64,000 nucleotides of DNA from an uncultured bacterium. Its GTDB lineage: Bacteria > Planctomycetota > UBA1135 > GCA-002686595. The translations under genes and the position numbers were made by a program. The stretch covers positions 1 to 64,000 of the forward strand of contig CALCXM010000055.1 in assembly GCA_937905825.1 (NCBI GenBank), in the 5' to 3' direction. Position 1 is the stretch's first letter, and each line of letters opens with the position of its first letter. The notes beneath the pieces are model-generated. The model did not search any database, was not told the origin of the DNA, and saw nothing but the letters and a program-made list of their open reading frames with translations. Shown here one piece after another: positions 15,767-25,571 of this stretch.

Positions 15767-18700
15767 ATGTCCCTGATTTCTCCAGTACTCGCCTTGCTCG
15801 CTATTTTGCCCGGGTGGCCGGGTGGGGCGCCCTCCGCTACTCCGGCAGGGGCGCTGGAAGAGTCGGGGGCCGTTCAGGACGAGGGCGGGCGCGAGCGGCG
15901 CTGGGAGACTCTGGTGTTGCCCGCGGGCTTTTGCCTGGACCTGAAATCGGGGGTGGTGGTCAGTCGGCCCGACCCAAACCGCTCAACCGTGCACTACTCC
16001 GGGGGGCGGTTGGCCAGTGACCGGCCCCTGCGGCTGCTCCCGCAAACGGGCTCGCAGGGCAGGACGACCTTCGAGCGCGAGGGAGGTGAGACGGTGCCCG
16101 GAGTCACGGCCTCGCCTGGGCAAGAGTTGATCTTTGATCTCTACGGGGAAGCTTGGGGGCTCTTGCGGATCCTGGCCGTCTCCCCGGAAGCGATCAGCAT
16201 TGAACTCGTTTACGAACCGAACCCAGCCCTGGGAGCGTTGTCGCGTAGCCCCGCACGGTTGGACAGTCGTTCTGGACCAGATGGCGCCCATCTCAATTGG
16301 CCGGCCTCGCAAGGGGAGCTCTATCGTGTGGAGCGTCGGCGTCTCGCCAAGGGCGGGAACGAGCGCCATGGTTCTTGGCAAGAGGTGGCGCAAGTTGCTG
16401 CGGACCATTGGACAGATGAGGAGGTTTACCTCTCGCGCATCAGCGAGTACCGGGTCTCTTTGATCGGCGCAGGGGGCGGCTTCGGCTCCGGTGCTTTTGG
16501 CGTGCCGGGCATGGAGTCCAGCGAGGTGCGCACGGAGCTAGGCGCCGGGTCAGAGTTCAATCTGTTGTGCGCCATGGACGATGGAGAGCGGGCCGACGTG
16601 ACCATCGAAACCGTACGCTCCAACGGCGTGCAGATTTCACCGGGAGTCGGTGTGCTCGCGCGCATGTTGACCCTCGAAGAAGAAGCTCGTTGGTCCTTAG
16701 ACGAGATCTTGCCGGGGGGCTATCACAACCAACAGTTCTTCGTTCCGCCCGGACGTGTCATGGCTCTGCGCACGGCGGAGGGTGTGCACTGCCTCGTGCG
16801 CGTTGAGGATGTTCGCGAGGGCTTTGCGGTGATCACCCGTCAACTGGACTTGAACGGAGACAGACTCTTTCCGCCGAAGCCATTGGAGCCCACGGCGAGT
16901 TGGGAACGCGGACGGGGCGTTGTGTTTCAATTTGAAAAGGGACGCTCCCTGCCGTCCCATGGCACACCGCTGCTCGTGGCTGAACGGGAGCGGAGACTGG
17001 ACAGTGGCGATTGGGAGGTTTGCGCGGTGGGGGCTCCTGGTGAGCTCGAATTGGTGGATTCGGCACAGATGGATGCTTTGCTGGTGCGCTACCGCTTTCG
17101 CCAGGGATTGGATTTGCAGCGGCTCTCGGCGGGCACGCTGCCTCTAACGGTTTTGGTGGGTGGCGAAAGTGACGCGGCCCGCAACGAACTCTTGCAACGG
17201 GCGATACATGACTTGGGGGCGAAGGACTACGACCTGCGCGAAGAAGCGCGCGGCGTGCTCTTGGCCCTTGGGGAAGGAGCTTGGCCACTGCTGCGTGAAG
17301 CCCTGCGCTCGGGAAACGCGGAGTTGGCAACGAACGCGCGCGAGTTGCTCGTGCGCGGACTGCGCGAAGCAGCGGGGGATGAGAGACTACTGCGCGGCGG
17401 CCTGGCGCGTTTGCTGCTCAGCATTCGCGCGGAAGAGTTGGGCTTGGAGGGTGCACCGACAAAGAATTGGACCGACCGTGCGAGCGGTGTGCGTGCCCTC
17501 GCGAGCTTGCGCGGTGAAGGTTGGCGCGCGCACACTCCGGAACTGGTCTCCGCCTGGCGCCGTGTATTGGAGGAAGCGGATCCCGACGAAGGCGTTCAAC
17601 TGGCGGCGGGACTCGCCACACTCTTGGAGAGCGAAGGCTTCGGACTGGATCTCGGTCTCGACGCGCAGCTCACGGATTGGGACGGGCGCGACTTCGAAGG
17701 TCCGCCCCGAGTATCACAGCAGGCAGGGCTTAGTAGACACGAGGACCTGTCGCCCTGGAGCGCTCTGGTGGAAGAGCAAGCGCGCTACGCTGTCGAGCGC
17801 GCGAGCTGGATTTCGAGTGAGCAGGTCGACTTGGCCCAGGAACGCTGGAGCCTGGCCCGTTCCCTCGCGGCACACTTCGCACGAACCGAGGACAGCCTGT
17901 TCCTCGATTGCGCCTTGCGTCTGATCGAGGATCCAATCGCCCGCTTCCAAGGAGCCCGGGCCTTCGCCAGGGAACGCCGCTCCCGGCGTCAAGTGGAGGG
18001 AGATGAGGGTTGGCGCACCCTGCGTTTGTCCGCGCCTGATTCCGAACTCCTGCGCGCGGAGCTGGATTCCCTGAGTGACGGGGCTGGCGGGCCGCTGGAG
18101 ATCATCCTGCCCGCCGGGGTCTACGAATCCCTACCGAACAATGGCTCCTTGAGCGCCGTAGCTGCCCGCTTTCGATTGCGCGGGGAGGGGCAAGTGGAGA
18201 TCCGCGCGCCCCTGACTTTGCTCAAAGGTTGTCGTGTGACCCTCGAAAACCTGGCGATCGTGCCCGAGGTCGGCACGGCCATCAACCTGGCCTATTCTCA
18301 GCTTCTCTTGAGGGATTGCGAGGTGCGCGGCGGAAACCTGGGAGTGCTTGGAACGGACTCCATTCTCGAATTGGAGGGCAGTTCCGTGATCGGCAATGGC
18401 GCCGACAACTCCGGTGCGGCTGGGGTGCGCTGCGGCGGACGCTCCATGTTGCTCGCCACGGAATCGCGCATCGAATGTCCGGGGGTGGCGGTCTCCGGGT
18501 TGCGGGTGGCCTTGTTCGATCGTTGCGTGATCAGCTCGACGGACCGCAATGGCATTGAAGGTGGAGCTGATTCCGACCTGTGGATGATGGCGAGCCTCTT
18601 GCGGGCGAAGCGCGCACCCTATCAGCGGGTCGCTCGGGGCCTCTTGGAAGGAGTCGCGATTCAGAGTCCGGCGGGAACGGTCCCCGGAGGGGATCCAGGG

Positions 18701-18793
18701 GTCAAGGCCTGCTTCGACCACTTGCGGGTCGATGGGGCGAATCGCGAGATGGGCCACGGCGTGTGGCTCGACAGCTGCAGCCTCGGCCGCTAG
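15767..18793 (+). CDS. Large secreted protein with HEAT-like and parallel beta-helix regions
   Basis: About 1008 aa. ATG at 15767 begins a signal peptide (LISPVLALLAILPGWPG); the open frame starts at 15743 but those residues add nothing. Residues about 150-235 resemble a fibronectin III-like fold (LNWPASQGELYRVERRR). About 470-560 contain HEAT-like helices (AKDYDLREEARGVLLAL, ELATNARELLVRGL). The last 250 residues look like a right-handed parallel beta-helix: LEIILPAGVYESLP followed by short strand repeats such as VTLENLAIVPEVGTAIN and RSMLLATESRIECPG. No active-site motif is recognised. Probably a cell-surface or periplasmic protein of unknown function. Confidence 0.75.
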   Translation: MSLISPVLALLAILPGWPGGAPSATPAGALEESGAVQDEGGRERRWETLVLPAGFCLDLKSGVVVSRPDPNRSTVHYSGGRLASDRPLRLLPQTGSQGRTTFEREGGETVPGVTASPGQELIFDLYGEAWGLLRILAVSPEAISIELVYEPNPALGALSRSPARLDSRSGPDGAHLNWPASQGELYRVERRRLAKGGNERHGSWQEVAQVAADHWTDEEVYLSRISEYRVSLIGAGGGFGSGAFGVPGMESSEVRTELGAGSEFNLLCAMDDGERADVTIETVRSNGVQISPGVGVLARMLTLEEEARWSLDEILPGGYHNQQFFVPPGRVMALRTAEGVHCLVRVEDVREGFAVITRQLDLNGDRLFPPKPLEPTASWERGRGVVFQFEKGRSLPSHGTPLLVAERERRLDSGDWEVCAVGAPGELELVDSAQMDALLVRYRFRQGLDLQRLSAGTLPLTVLVGGESDAARNELLQRAIHDLGAKDYDLREEARGVLLALGEGAWPLLREALRSGNAELATNARELLVRGLREAAGDERLLRGGLARLLLSIRAEELGLEGAPTKNWTDRASGVRALASLRGEGWRAHTPELVSAWRRVLEEADPDEGVQLAAGLATLLESEGFGLDLGLDAQLTDWDGRDFEGPPRVSQQAGLSRHEDLSPWSALVEEQARYAVERASWISSEQVDLAQERWSLARSLAAHFARTEDSLFLDCALRLIEDPIARFQGARAFARERRSRRQVEGDEGWRTLRLSAPDSELLRAELDSLSDGAGGPLEIILPAGVYESLPNNGSLSAVAARFRLRGEGQVEIRAPLTLLKGCRVTLENLAIVPEVGTAINLAYSQLLLRDCEVRGGNLGVLGTDSILELEGSSVIGNGADNSGAAGVRCGGRSMLLATESRIECPGVAVSGLRVALFDRCVISSTDRNGIEGGADSDLWMMASLLRAKRAPYQRVARGLLEGVAIQSPAGTVPGGDPGVKACFDHLRVDGANREMGHGVWLDSCSLGR

Positions 18794-19048
18794 GGGTCAA
18801 GAAAGGAGGCTTTTCGGGCCAAAAGACGAGTCTTCTGTCCGAATGAGCTGCCCAGGGACCAGCTGGCTGGCCCGGGCCTGCAGCCTCTCCCCGGCGTGCG
18901 ATTTCCTCCCGGGGGGAATTCGTCAACATTTTCAGGCGGTGGGGGGCTTCACAAGGTGCCGTTCATGGATAAGCTCCGCCCCAACTGGAGGCATTGGACC
19001 CCTTTCAATGCCCGACACCCAGAAACCCAGCACATCAGAGTTACGGTC

Positions 19049-19876
19049 ATGAACCGCAGTCTAATCGGCCTCATCGCACTCTTCGCCACAGCTTGTGGCG
19101 GTGGCGAAACAGCTCCCGTAAAACCCAAGCCCGCTCCGGCCAAAACCGAAACCGCCAAGGACGCCCCCAAGGCATCCGAGGCCAAGAGCGACGCTCCTAA
19201 GAAGGACACCAAGAAAGCCGCAGGTGGCAGCCAGGATTGGGCCGCCTCCATGGGAACCGCTACGGTTTCCGGCAAGATCGCCTTCAAGGGCGACGCCCCA
19301 GTCATGGCCGCCATCGACATGGCCTCCGACGCCAAGTGTGGCGCTGAGAACACCGAAGAGACCATCGTGGTCAGCGCTGGTGGTCTCGCCAACGTGATCA
19401 TCTCAGTCTCGAGCGGCCTCGAGGGCTACAAGTTCGCTGACGGCACCGGCAAGGTCATGGTCGACCAGAAAGGTTGCCGCTACATTCCCCACGTCATCGC
19501 CCTTCAGGCCGGCCAGGAGATCTCGATCGCGAACAGCGACGACACCGTGCACAACGTGCACTCCTACTCCAAGCGCAACATCGCCTTCAACCAGGCCCAG
19601 CCCGCTGGAACGGCTGCCATCGAGAAGAAGATGGGCCGCAAGGACAAGATGTTCCCCATCAAGTGCGACATGCACTCCTGGATGAACTGCCACGTCGCGG
19701 TCTTCGATCACCCCTTCTTCATCGTGAGCGGCGCTGACGGCTCCTTCACGTTGCCCAAGCTGCCCGCCGGCAGCTACACCTTGACCGCGGAACACGAGGT
19801 CCTGGACAAGCAGACTGCTGAAGTCACCGTGGCCGACAACGGCACGGCGACGGTGAATTTCACCTTCTCGAAGTAA
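19049..19876 (+). CDS. Cupredoxin-like lipoprotein upstream of cytochrome oxidase genes
   Basis: About 275 aa. The signal peptide ends in a lipobox-like ATAC, followed by a Lys/Ala/Pro-rich linker of about 45 residues. The core is a plastocyanin-like fold: SNDDTVHNVHS supplies the first His ligand and CDMHSWM supplies Cys, His and Met in the C-x2-H-x2-M spacing of type 1 copper sites. The C-terminus is a short CarboxypepD_reg-type sandwich (FTLPKLPAGSYTLTAEHEV). ATG at 19049 is chosen because it opens the signal peptide. It lies just before the cytochrome c/cox operon but is separated from it by a strong terminator. An electron-carrier role for the oxidase is likely but inferred. Confidence 0.85.
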   Translation: MNRSLIGLIALFATACGGGETAPVKPKPAPAKTETAKDAPKASEAKSDAPKKDTKKAAGGSQDWAASMGTATVSGKIAFKGDAPVMAAIDMASDAKCGAENTEETIVVSAGGLANVIISVSSGLEGYKFADGTGKVMVDQKGCRYIPHVIALQAGQEISIANSDDTVHNVHSYSKRNIAFNQAQPAGTAAIEKKMGRKDKMFPIKCDMHSWMNCHVAVFDHPFFIVSGADGSFTLPKLPAGSYTLTAEHEVLDKQTAEVTVADNGTATVNFTFSK

Positions 19877-19905
19877 TTCGAGGGTCGTCCCAGGACGGCG
19901 CACAA

Positions 19906-19946
19906 GCCGAGAGCCCAGGCGGGATCGCCCGGGCTCTCGGCCTTTC
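19906..19946 (+). terminator. Strong intrinsic terminator after cupredoxin gene
   Basis: An 11-bp perfect stem (GCCGAGAGCCC, 19906-19916, with its complement at 19931-19941) has an inner GGCG/CGCC extension and is followed by CTTTCT. It starts 30 bases after the cupredoxin stop and insulates it from the cox operon. Confidence 0.85.
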
Positions 19947-20152
19947 TACACAATGGCCCCACGCAGCGATGAATCCGGATTATCTGGTTGCGGGCCTACG
20001 ATTCGCTTTGAAACAGTTGGTGAGCGAGGCTGCTGATATGTAGACTTCCGGCGATTTCGTCGTCAGAAGCGCCGCAGGCAGGCTTTTGGCCCCTTGTCTC
20101 CCACTGATCCCTCCCCACCGGGTCAGACCACCCGATGACCTCTGAGACATCC

Positions 20153-21334
20153 ATGAGGCGTTCCACAACCCTAATCGCTTGTTTGGCCACCCTGGCCTTC
20201 GCCGCCCTGGCATCGTTCCGGGGGGATTCTGCGCCCGCAGAAGCCACCCTTGAGGAGCATGCTGAAGAGCAGGCCGCGGACGAGCACGGCGCTCCGGCCG
20301 AGGCCGAAAAACCGCACATGCGCGCTCCGATTGGAGTGGATCTCTACGTGCGCGAAGACGCCTGGCTGCGCGCCCCCGGCCCCGAGTGGTTCAAGAAACA
20401 GTCGGATCTCCAGCCTGGCCGCTTCACCTTCAACGAGGAAGGCGGCGACGGCGAAGGGGAGTGGGTCGACGCTCAAAACGTCTACCGCCTGATCTACGAC
20501 GAGGAAGAGGACGTCTACGCCTACTGGAGCTGGGCGGGTCCCGAGCAGTTGACCCGCGGACGTCAGGACTTCCTGCAGTTCTGCTCTAGCTGCCACGGCA
20601 TCGACGGGGACGGTTACGGACGATCCGGCCAATGGCTGCGTCCTTCGCCCCGCAGCTTCCACCAGAGCAACTTCAAGTTCACGAAGGTCATCCAGCCCCT
20701 GCCCACGGATGCCGCTCTGATGCGCCTCATCAAGCGTGGTTTGGAAGGCACCCCGATGTTGCCCTGGGCGCTCTCGGACGAGCAGCTGACGGACATCATT
20801 CAGTACATCAAGTACCTCTCGCCGGAAGGCGAGGGCTGGCGCGACCCGTTCACCGGAGTCGGCGACGTGGTCGAATCGGGTGAGGACACCTGGGTCGGCA
20901 AGGAGGAGTACGCCATCGAGCGCGGCAAGCGCTTGTATCACGATCCCTCCGGCGCCAACTGCGCTCTGTGTCACCCCGGCTACGTGAACCCGAGCGCGCT
21001 CGGCAAGCTGCTGGGTGATGACAGCGTCAAGGCTCGCGAGAGCTACTACTTGCCCGTGCTGAAGGACTCCGCTTACGAGGTCCAAGGCCAGCCGGTCAAG
21101 ATCATGCCCCCGGACTTCACCTGGCATCAGGTGCGCGCGGGGACGACCACTCAAGATCTCTTCGAAACGATTGCTTCGGGGATCAAGGGCACTGCCATGC
21201 CGCAGTGGAAGGGAGCGCTTACCGACGAAGACCTGTGGGCCTTGGCTCACTACGTCGAAAGCCTCATCAACGATTACAAGGGCAAGCCTGACGCTCGCGC
21301 CGAGTTCATGAAGGGCCTGCGCGAGGCCAAGTAG
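20153..21334 (+). CDS. Dihaem cytochrome c
   Basis: About 393 aa with an N-terminal signal peptide (TTLIACLATLAFAALASF). Two CxxCH haem c attachment sites are present, CSSCH in the first half and CALCH in the second, and each is followed by a plausible distal Met (GTPMLPWA and GTAMPQWKG). It is the first gene of the cytochrome oxidase operon and ends 12 bases before coxB. It therefore probably delivers electrons to the CuA site of subunit II. ATG at 20153 is chosen over 20135 because it begins the signal peptide directly; both are in frame. Confidence 0.9.
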   Translation: MRRSTTLIACLATLAFAALASFRGDSAPAEATLEEHAEEQAADEHGAPAEAEKPHMRAPIGVDLYVREDAWLRAPGPEWFKKQSDLQPGRFTFNEEGGDGEGEWVDAQNVYRLIYDEEEDVYAYWSWAGPEQLTRGRQDFLQFCSSCHGIDGDGYGRSGQWLRPSPRSFHQSNFKFTKVIQPLPTDAALMRLIKRGLEGTPMLPWALSDEQLTDIIQYIKYLSPEGEGWRDPFTGVGDVVESGEDTWVGKEEYAIERGKRLYHDPSGANCALCHPGYVNPSALGKLLGDDSVKARESYYLPVLKDSAYEVQGQPVKIMPPDFTWHQVRAGTTTQDLFETIASGIKGTAMPQWKGALTDEDLWALAHYVESLINDYKGKPDARAEFMKGLREAK

Positions 21335-21346
21335 CCCGATTTATCC

Positions 21347-22210
21347 ATGAAGCTGCACACGAAAATGATGCAACGATTGACCTCCCTGTGGACCAGCGGA
21401 ATCACCCGGGCCTCGCTCGGCTTGGCCATTCTCTGCGGAATGGCTCCCGAGGCCCTCGCCGGCGGCAAGCGCTGGGGACCTGTCCCCTTCGCCTCCGATT
21501 TCGGTTACCGATTCGAAGATCTGTTCTGGCTGATCACCTGGCTCTGCGTGGGCAGCTTTTCGATCGTGGTGATCATGATCTTGATCCCCTCGGTTCGAGA
21601 TCGCTACAAGCCCGGTCGCAAGGCTCACTTTGACCACGGCGCGAGTCTCAAGGACAAGCGCTTGGCCACGGTCATCTCGGCCGCGACCTTCCTGGTGCTC
21701 GACGCCTGGGTGCTCGTCATCGCCATGACCGACCTGCGCGAGGCTTGGTGGAACATCCCCGAGTCCGAAGAAGCCGGTGTCTACGAAGTGGAAGTGCTGG
21801 CACAGCAATGGGCCTGGAACTTCCGCCACAAGGGCGCCGATGGCAAGTTCGGAACCGCGGACGACATCCTGCAGATGAACGAGCTGACCGTGCCCAACGG
21901 GCGCTCTGTCAGCTTCCAAGGAACGAGCAAGGACGTGATTCACTCCTTGTTCATTCCGGCTATGCGCTTCAAGAAGGACTTCAACCCCGGTGACATCAAC
22001 TCGGTTTGGTTCAAGCCGATCACCGCCGGTAACTACACGATTCTTTGCGCCGAGCTTTGTGGTTACGCCCACTACCAGATGTTTGGTGAGCTGCACGTGC
22101 TGGAGTCCGACACCTTTGACAACTGGGCTGCCGATGCGAGTGAGCTGGGTGTAGCCGCCTACGATTCCGAAGACACTGAGGCCCGCTGGGCCTGGGACTG
22201 GAAAGAGTAA
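21347..22210 (+). CDS. coxB: Cytochrome c oxidase subunit II
   Basis: A 287-aa subunit II with a signal peptide, two transmembrane helices (LFWLITWLCVGSFSIVVIMI and ATVISAATFLVLDAWVLVI) and a cupredoxin domain carrying the CuA site. The copper ligands are visible: His in DVIHSLFIP and the CAELCGYAHYQM block with two Cys, His and Met. WAWNFRHKGADG gives the aromatic patch used for electron entry. It passes electrons from cytochrome c to subunit I. Six bases separate it from coxA, so the two are co-translated. There is no C-terminal cytochrome c domain. Confidence 0.95.
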   Translation: MKLHTKMMQRLTSLWTSGITRASLGLAILCGMAPEALAGGKRWGPVPFASDFGYRFEDLFWLITWLCVGSFSIVVIMILIPSVRDRYKPGRKAHFDHGASLKDKRLATVISAATFLVLDAWVLVIAMTDLREAWWNIPESEEAGVYEVEVLAQQWAWNFRHKGADGKFGTADDILQMNELTVPNGRSVSFQGTSKDVIHSLFIPAMRFKKDFNPGDINSVWFKPITAGNYTILCAELCGYAHYQMFGELHVLESDTFDNWAADASELGVAAYDSEDTEARWAWDWKE

Positions 22211-22216
22211 TTCATC

Positions 22217-23944
22217 ATGAGTGGTGATCACATTCACGCGGAACCGACCAACTTCTTCCGGAAGCACGTCTTCTCGGTCGATCACAAGGTCATCGCGAAG
22301 CAGTTCCTCTGGTTCGGCCTCGTCTGGCTGGGCATTGGCGGAATCATGGCCATGCTGATTCGTTGGCAACTGGCGAATCCGGGGGACCCGGTCCCGGTGA
22401 TCGGTTCCTTCTTGTTCCCGCGTACCGGCGGCGTCATCGATCCGGCCACGTACAACACGCTGTTCACGATGCACGGCACGATCATGATCTTCTTGGGGCT
22501 GACCCCGTTGATCATCGGTTGCGTCGGCAACTGGGCCATCCCGCTCATGATCGGCGCCCGGGACATGATCTTTCCGCTGCTGAACTGCTTGTCCTTCTGG
22601 ACGGTGTTCGCGGGAGGCTGTGTCGGTTTCTACTCGCTGTTCGTGCCGCTCGGCGCGACAGAAGCGGGTTGGACAGGCTACCCAACGCTTTCCACGACCG
22701 TGAACGGTCTGGGATCGGGGGAGACCCTGTGGGCCATCGCGGTGTTCTTGATCGGCGCGAGTTCGATCATGGGCGGCATCAACTACATGACCACCGTCAT
22801 CCGCTTGCGCGCTCCGGGCATGACCTGGGGCCGCCTGCCGCTGACGGTCTGGGGCTTGTTCCTGACCTCCGCGCTGAACGTGCTGTTCATCCCGGTGATC
22901 GGCTCGGCCATGCTGCTCTTGATCATGGACCGGGTGTTCGGAACGACTTTCTTCGTTCCCGCCTCGATCATGCAAGGCGGCGGCGGGGGAGATCCGATCC
23001 TCTACCAGCACCTGTTCTGGATCTTCGGTCACCCTGAGGTCTACATCCTGATCTTGCCCGCCTGGGGCATCATCGGAGACCTGCTTTCCTTCTTCGCACG
23101 CAAGCCCGCGTTTGGCTACCGCGCACAAGTCGGAGCCATGACGGCCGTGACGGTTCTGTCGGCGGTGGTCTACGGACACCACATGTTCACCACGGGTCTG
23201 TCCGCGATGTTGGGGGAGAGCTTCATGCTGCTCACCATGATCATCTCGGTGCCGGCGGAGATCCTGTTCTTCAGCTGGTTGCACACCATCTGGCGTGGAA
23301 ACATCCGCTTCACAGTTCCCATGCTGTGGTCGGTCGGCGTGATCTTCGTGTTCGGCCTCGGTGGTCTGACCGGTATCTACTGCGCGACGATCGGTACGGA
23401 CATCTTCCTGCACGACACCTACTTCATCGTGGGGCACTTCCACCTGACGATGGCCGCTTCGGCGCTCTTTGCTGCCTTCGGTGCGATCGTGTTCTTCTTC
23501 CCGAAGATGTTCGGTCGAATGATGAGCCCATTGCTTGGCAAGCTGCACTTCTGGCTGACGATCATTCCGTTGGTTAGCGTGTTCTGCATGATGTTCGTGA
23601 TGGGCTACGCGGGCATGCCCCGTCGTTACTACGACCACACGTCCATGGAGTTCTTGGCTTCCCTGCAGCACATGAACAAGGCCGCCACTCACATGGCGTT
23701 CCTGCTGGGTTCCGCCCAGCTGATCTTCGTCTTCAACTTCATCAAGAGCCGTTGGTTCGGCAAGCCGGCTTCCACGAACCCGTGGGAAGTGGGCACCTTG
23801 GATTGGCAGACGGAGACGCCGCTTCCGCACTACAACTTCAAGGACATCCCCACGGTTGTTACCGGTCCCCACGAGTTCAGCCACCCTGCCCTTCCTGAGG
23901 GTCGGGACTGGATCTCGATGACCGAGGAATTGCCCTCCGCCTAA
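22217..23944 (+). CDS. coxA: Cytochrome c oxidase subunit I
   Basis: A 575-aa haem-copper oxidase catalytic subunit with about 12 transmembrane helices. The low-spin haem ligand region is TMHGTIMIFLG. CuB ligands and the cross-linked His-Tyr are in GHPEVYILILPAWG, with the His pair in YGHHMFTTG. The high-spin and low-spin haem histidines lie in VGHFHLTMAAS. The PEVY motif places it among A-type oxidases. It reduces O2 to water while pumping protons. Central gene of the cox operon. Confidence 0.97.
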   Translation: MSGDHIHAEPTNFFRKHVFSVDHKVIAKQFLWFGLVWLGIGGIMAMLIRWQLANPGDPVPVIGSFLFPRTGGVIDPATYNTLFTMHGTIMIFLGLTPLIIGCVGNWAIPLMIGARDMIFPLLNCLSFWTVFAGGCVGFYSLFVPLGATEAGWTGYPTLSTTVNGLGSGETLWAIAVFLIGASSIMGGINYMTTVIRLRAPGMTWGRLPLTVWGLFLTSALNVLFIPVIGSAMLLLIMDRVFGTTFFVPASIMQGGGGGDPILYQHLFWIFGHPEVYILILPAWGIIGDLLSFFARKPAFGYRAQVGAMTAVTVLSAVVYGHHMFTTGLSAMLGESFMLLTMIISVPAEILFFSWLHTIWRGNIRFTVPMLWSVGVIFVFGLGGLTGIYCATIGTDIFLHDTYFIVGHFHLTMAASALFAAFGAIVFFFPKMFGRMMSPLLGKLHFWLTIIPLVSVFCMMFVMGYAGMPRRYYDHTSMEFLASLQHMNKAATHMAFLLGSAQLIFVFNFIKSRWFGKPASTNPWEVGTLDWQTETPLPHYNFKDIPTVVTGPHEFSHPALPEGRDWISMTEELPSA

Positions 23945-23956
23945 GCGGAACTTGCC

Positions 23957-24562
23957 ATGACCAGCGCCGCCATCAGCTTGCCGAAGGAAGGGATCAAGTC
24001 CCGGGTCAACACGACCCTGGGCATGGTGTTCTTCATCGGCTCGTGGAGCATGTCCTTCGGGACCTTGTTCCTGGCTTTTGCGGTGCTGCGGCAACGTTCC
24101 GGGGTTTGGCCGCCGGTGGGCATCGCCCTCCCGTCCTTGCCCATGGCGACCCTGGCGACTGCGGTGCTCATCGCGAGCAGCGTGGCCTTCCACAGGGCGC
24201 TCCAAGGGATCGACGCCAAGGATTCCAACGCCGTCCGCGCTGACGGCTTGGGCCTGCCTTGGATCATCGGACTTGTGACTGGCGTGGCCTTCGCGCTCCT
24301 CCAGGGCTGGCTCTGGATGGACTTGATGGCTGCTGGCCGCAACCCTTCTTCGGGGCTCTACGAGTCCCTGTTTTACGGCTTGACCTGGGTGCACGCGCTG
24401 CACGTGGGGATCGGCCTCCTATCGCTTCTGTGGGCGACGATCGGTCTCGCGGCCGGACGCTACGGCTCACATCGTTTTTCGACGATCAACAACATCGTGA
24501 TCTTCTGGCATTTCGTTGATGTCGTGTGGATCGTCCTCTACCTGGCCTTCTTCATCTTCTAA
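23957..24562 (+). CDS. Haem-copper oxidase subunit III (first copy)
   Basis: A 201-aa protein with five predicted membrane helices, typical of the short bacterial subunit III. GMVFFIGSWSMSFGTLFLAF, SSGLYESLFYGLTWVHALHV and FWHFVDVVWIVLYLAFFIF match the family; the terminal WHFVDxVW block is the most diagnostic. It follows coxA by 12 bases. A second, clearly homologous subunit III gene comes directly after it, so the operon carries two. One may serve as the assembly or stabilising subunit; which one is not decidable from sequence. Confidence 0.88.
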   Translation: MTSAAISLPKEGIKSRVNTTLGMVFFIGSWSMSFGTLFLAFAVLRQRSGVWPPVGIALPSLPMATLATAVLIASSVAFHRALQGIDAKDSNAVRADGLGLPWIIGLVTGVAFALLQGWLWMDLMAAGRNPSSGLYESLFYGLTWVHALHVGIGLLSLLWATIGLAAGRYGSHRFSTINNIVIFWHFVDVVWIVLYLAFFIF

Positions 24563-24575
24563 TGGTGATCCGCCG

Positions 24576-25226
24576 ATGAGCAGCACCCTACAAACCGCGG
24601 CCGATGGTCACGGGGAAACCCTCGAGCCCGAGGACGTCAACTTTGGCAAGGCCACCGGTGGCAAAGTCGCCATGTGGATGTTCATTGCCCAGGACGGCAT
24701 GTCCTTCGGTGGACTCCTGTTTGCCTACGGCGTTCTGCGCTCCTCCGCCCAGGAGTGGCCGATTCCCGCCGAAGTCCTAGGCATTGGCCTGACCGCCGTT
24801 GCGACCTTCCTCCTGATTTGCTCGTCCTTGAGCATGGTGTTCGCCGTTCTGGCGGCCCAGGAGCGAAACCAGGCAGCGCTTGTGCGCTGGTTGGGCGTCA
24901 CGATCGCCGGCGGTGCGACTTTCCTCGGCATCCAGGCCTACGAGTACTATCACCTCGTGCACAACGGAGTCGGTTTCATCACCAGCTCCCACAATGGTGA
25001 GTCGATCAACAACCTGTTCGGGACGACCTTCTACGCGGTGACGGGCTTCCACGGCCTGCACGTGTTGAGCGGTGTGATCTACCTGACCATCATTTTCCGC
25101 GGTGCCCAGAAAGGCAAGTACACCCAAGGCGGTACGAGCTACAGCCCTGTGGAACTGGTCGGCCTGTTCTGGCACTTCGTCGACCTGGTCTGGATCCTGG
25201 TCTTCACTTTCATCTACTTGCTATAA
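24576..25226 (+). CDS. Haem-copper oxidase subunit III (second copy)
   Basis: About 216 aa. ATG at 24576 is chosen because upstream in-frame residues overlap the previous gene and show no similarity. The family hallmarks are MWMFIAQDGMSFGGLLFAYG, FYAVTGFHGLHVLSGVIYL and FWHFVDLVWILVFTFIYLL. It is closer to the canonical cytochrome c oxidase subunit III than the preceding copy, including the FHGLHV motif. Thirteen bases separate the two genes. Confidence 0.9.
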   Translation: MSSTLQTAADGHGETLEPEDVNFGKATGGKVAMWMFIAQDGMSFGGLLFAYGVLRSSAQEWPIPAEVLGIGLTAVATFLLICSSLSMVFAVLAAQERNQAALVRWLGVTIAGGATFLGIQAYEYYHLVHNGVGFITSSHNGESINNLFGTTFYAVTGFHGLHVLSGVIYLTIIFRGAQKGKYTQGGTSYSPVELVGLFWHFVDLVWILVFTFIYLL

Positions 25227-25238
25227 GGGTCAACTTCG

Positions 25239-25571
25239 ATGGAGAACCACCAAACACCGACGGCCAACCCGCACCACAGCGCGCACCCGGTCGAACACCA
25301 AAGCCACCGGGCTGAGTACATCACGATCTTCCTGATCCTGACGTTCCTGACGGGCGTCGAGGTCTTTGTGCCGGACGTCTACTCGGCGGTCTGGAGCGGC
25401 CACACCAAGATGCTGCTGCTCTGCATCCTGGCCTTCGTGAAAGCCGGACTCGTGTTCATGTACTTCATGCACATGAAGAATGAGGCCAAGTGGGTGCGCT
25501 GGATTGGCTACACCCCGATCTACATGGGCATGGCGGTGATCATCATCATGCTGGAGACGTCGTACCGATGA
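25239..25571 (+). CDS. Cytochrome c oxidase subunit IV (prokaryotic COX4 type)
   Basis: A 110-aa small subunit with a His-rich N-terminal tail and three membrane helices (YITIFLILTFLTGVEVF, MLLLCILAFVKAGLVFMYFM, IYMGMAVIIIMLE). The KAGLVFMYFMHMKNE block is characteristic of COX4_pro. It lies 12 bases after subunit III, and its stop overlaps the next start (ATGA, 25568-25571). Structural subunit of the oxidase. Confidence 0.9.
   Translation: MENHQTPTANPHHSAHPVEHQSHRAEYITIFLILTFLTGVEVFVPDVYSAVWSGHTKMLLLCILAFVKAGLVFMYFMHMKNEAKWVRWIGYTPIYMGMAVIIIMLETSYR

Noticed and set aside
21341..24403. A 1020-codon open frame on the minus strand opposite the cox genes
   Set aside because: The plus strand carries unmistakable coxB, coxA and subunit III. 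The antisense product is His/Gln/Arg-rich low-complexity sequence produced by GC-rich codon bias.
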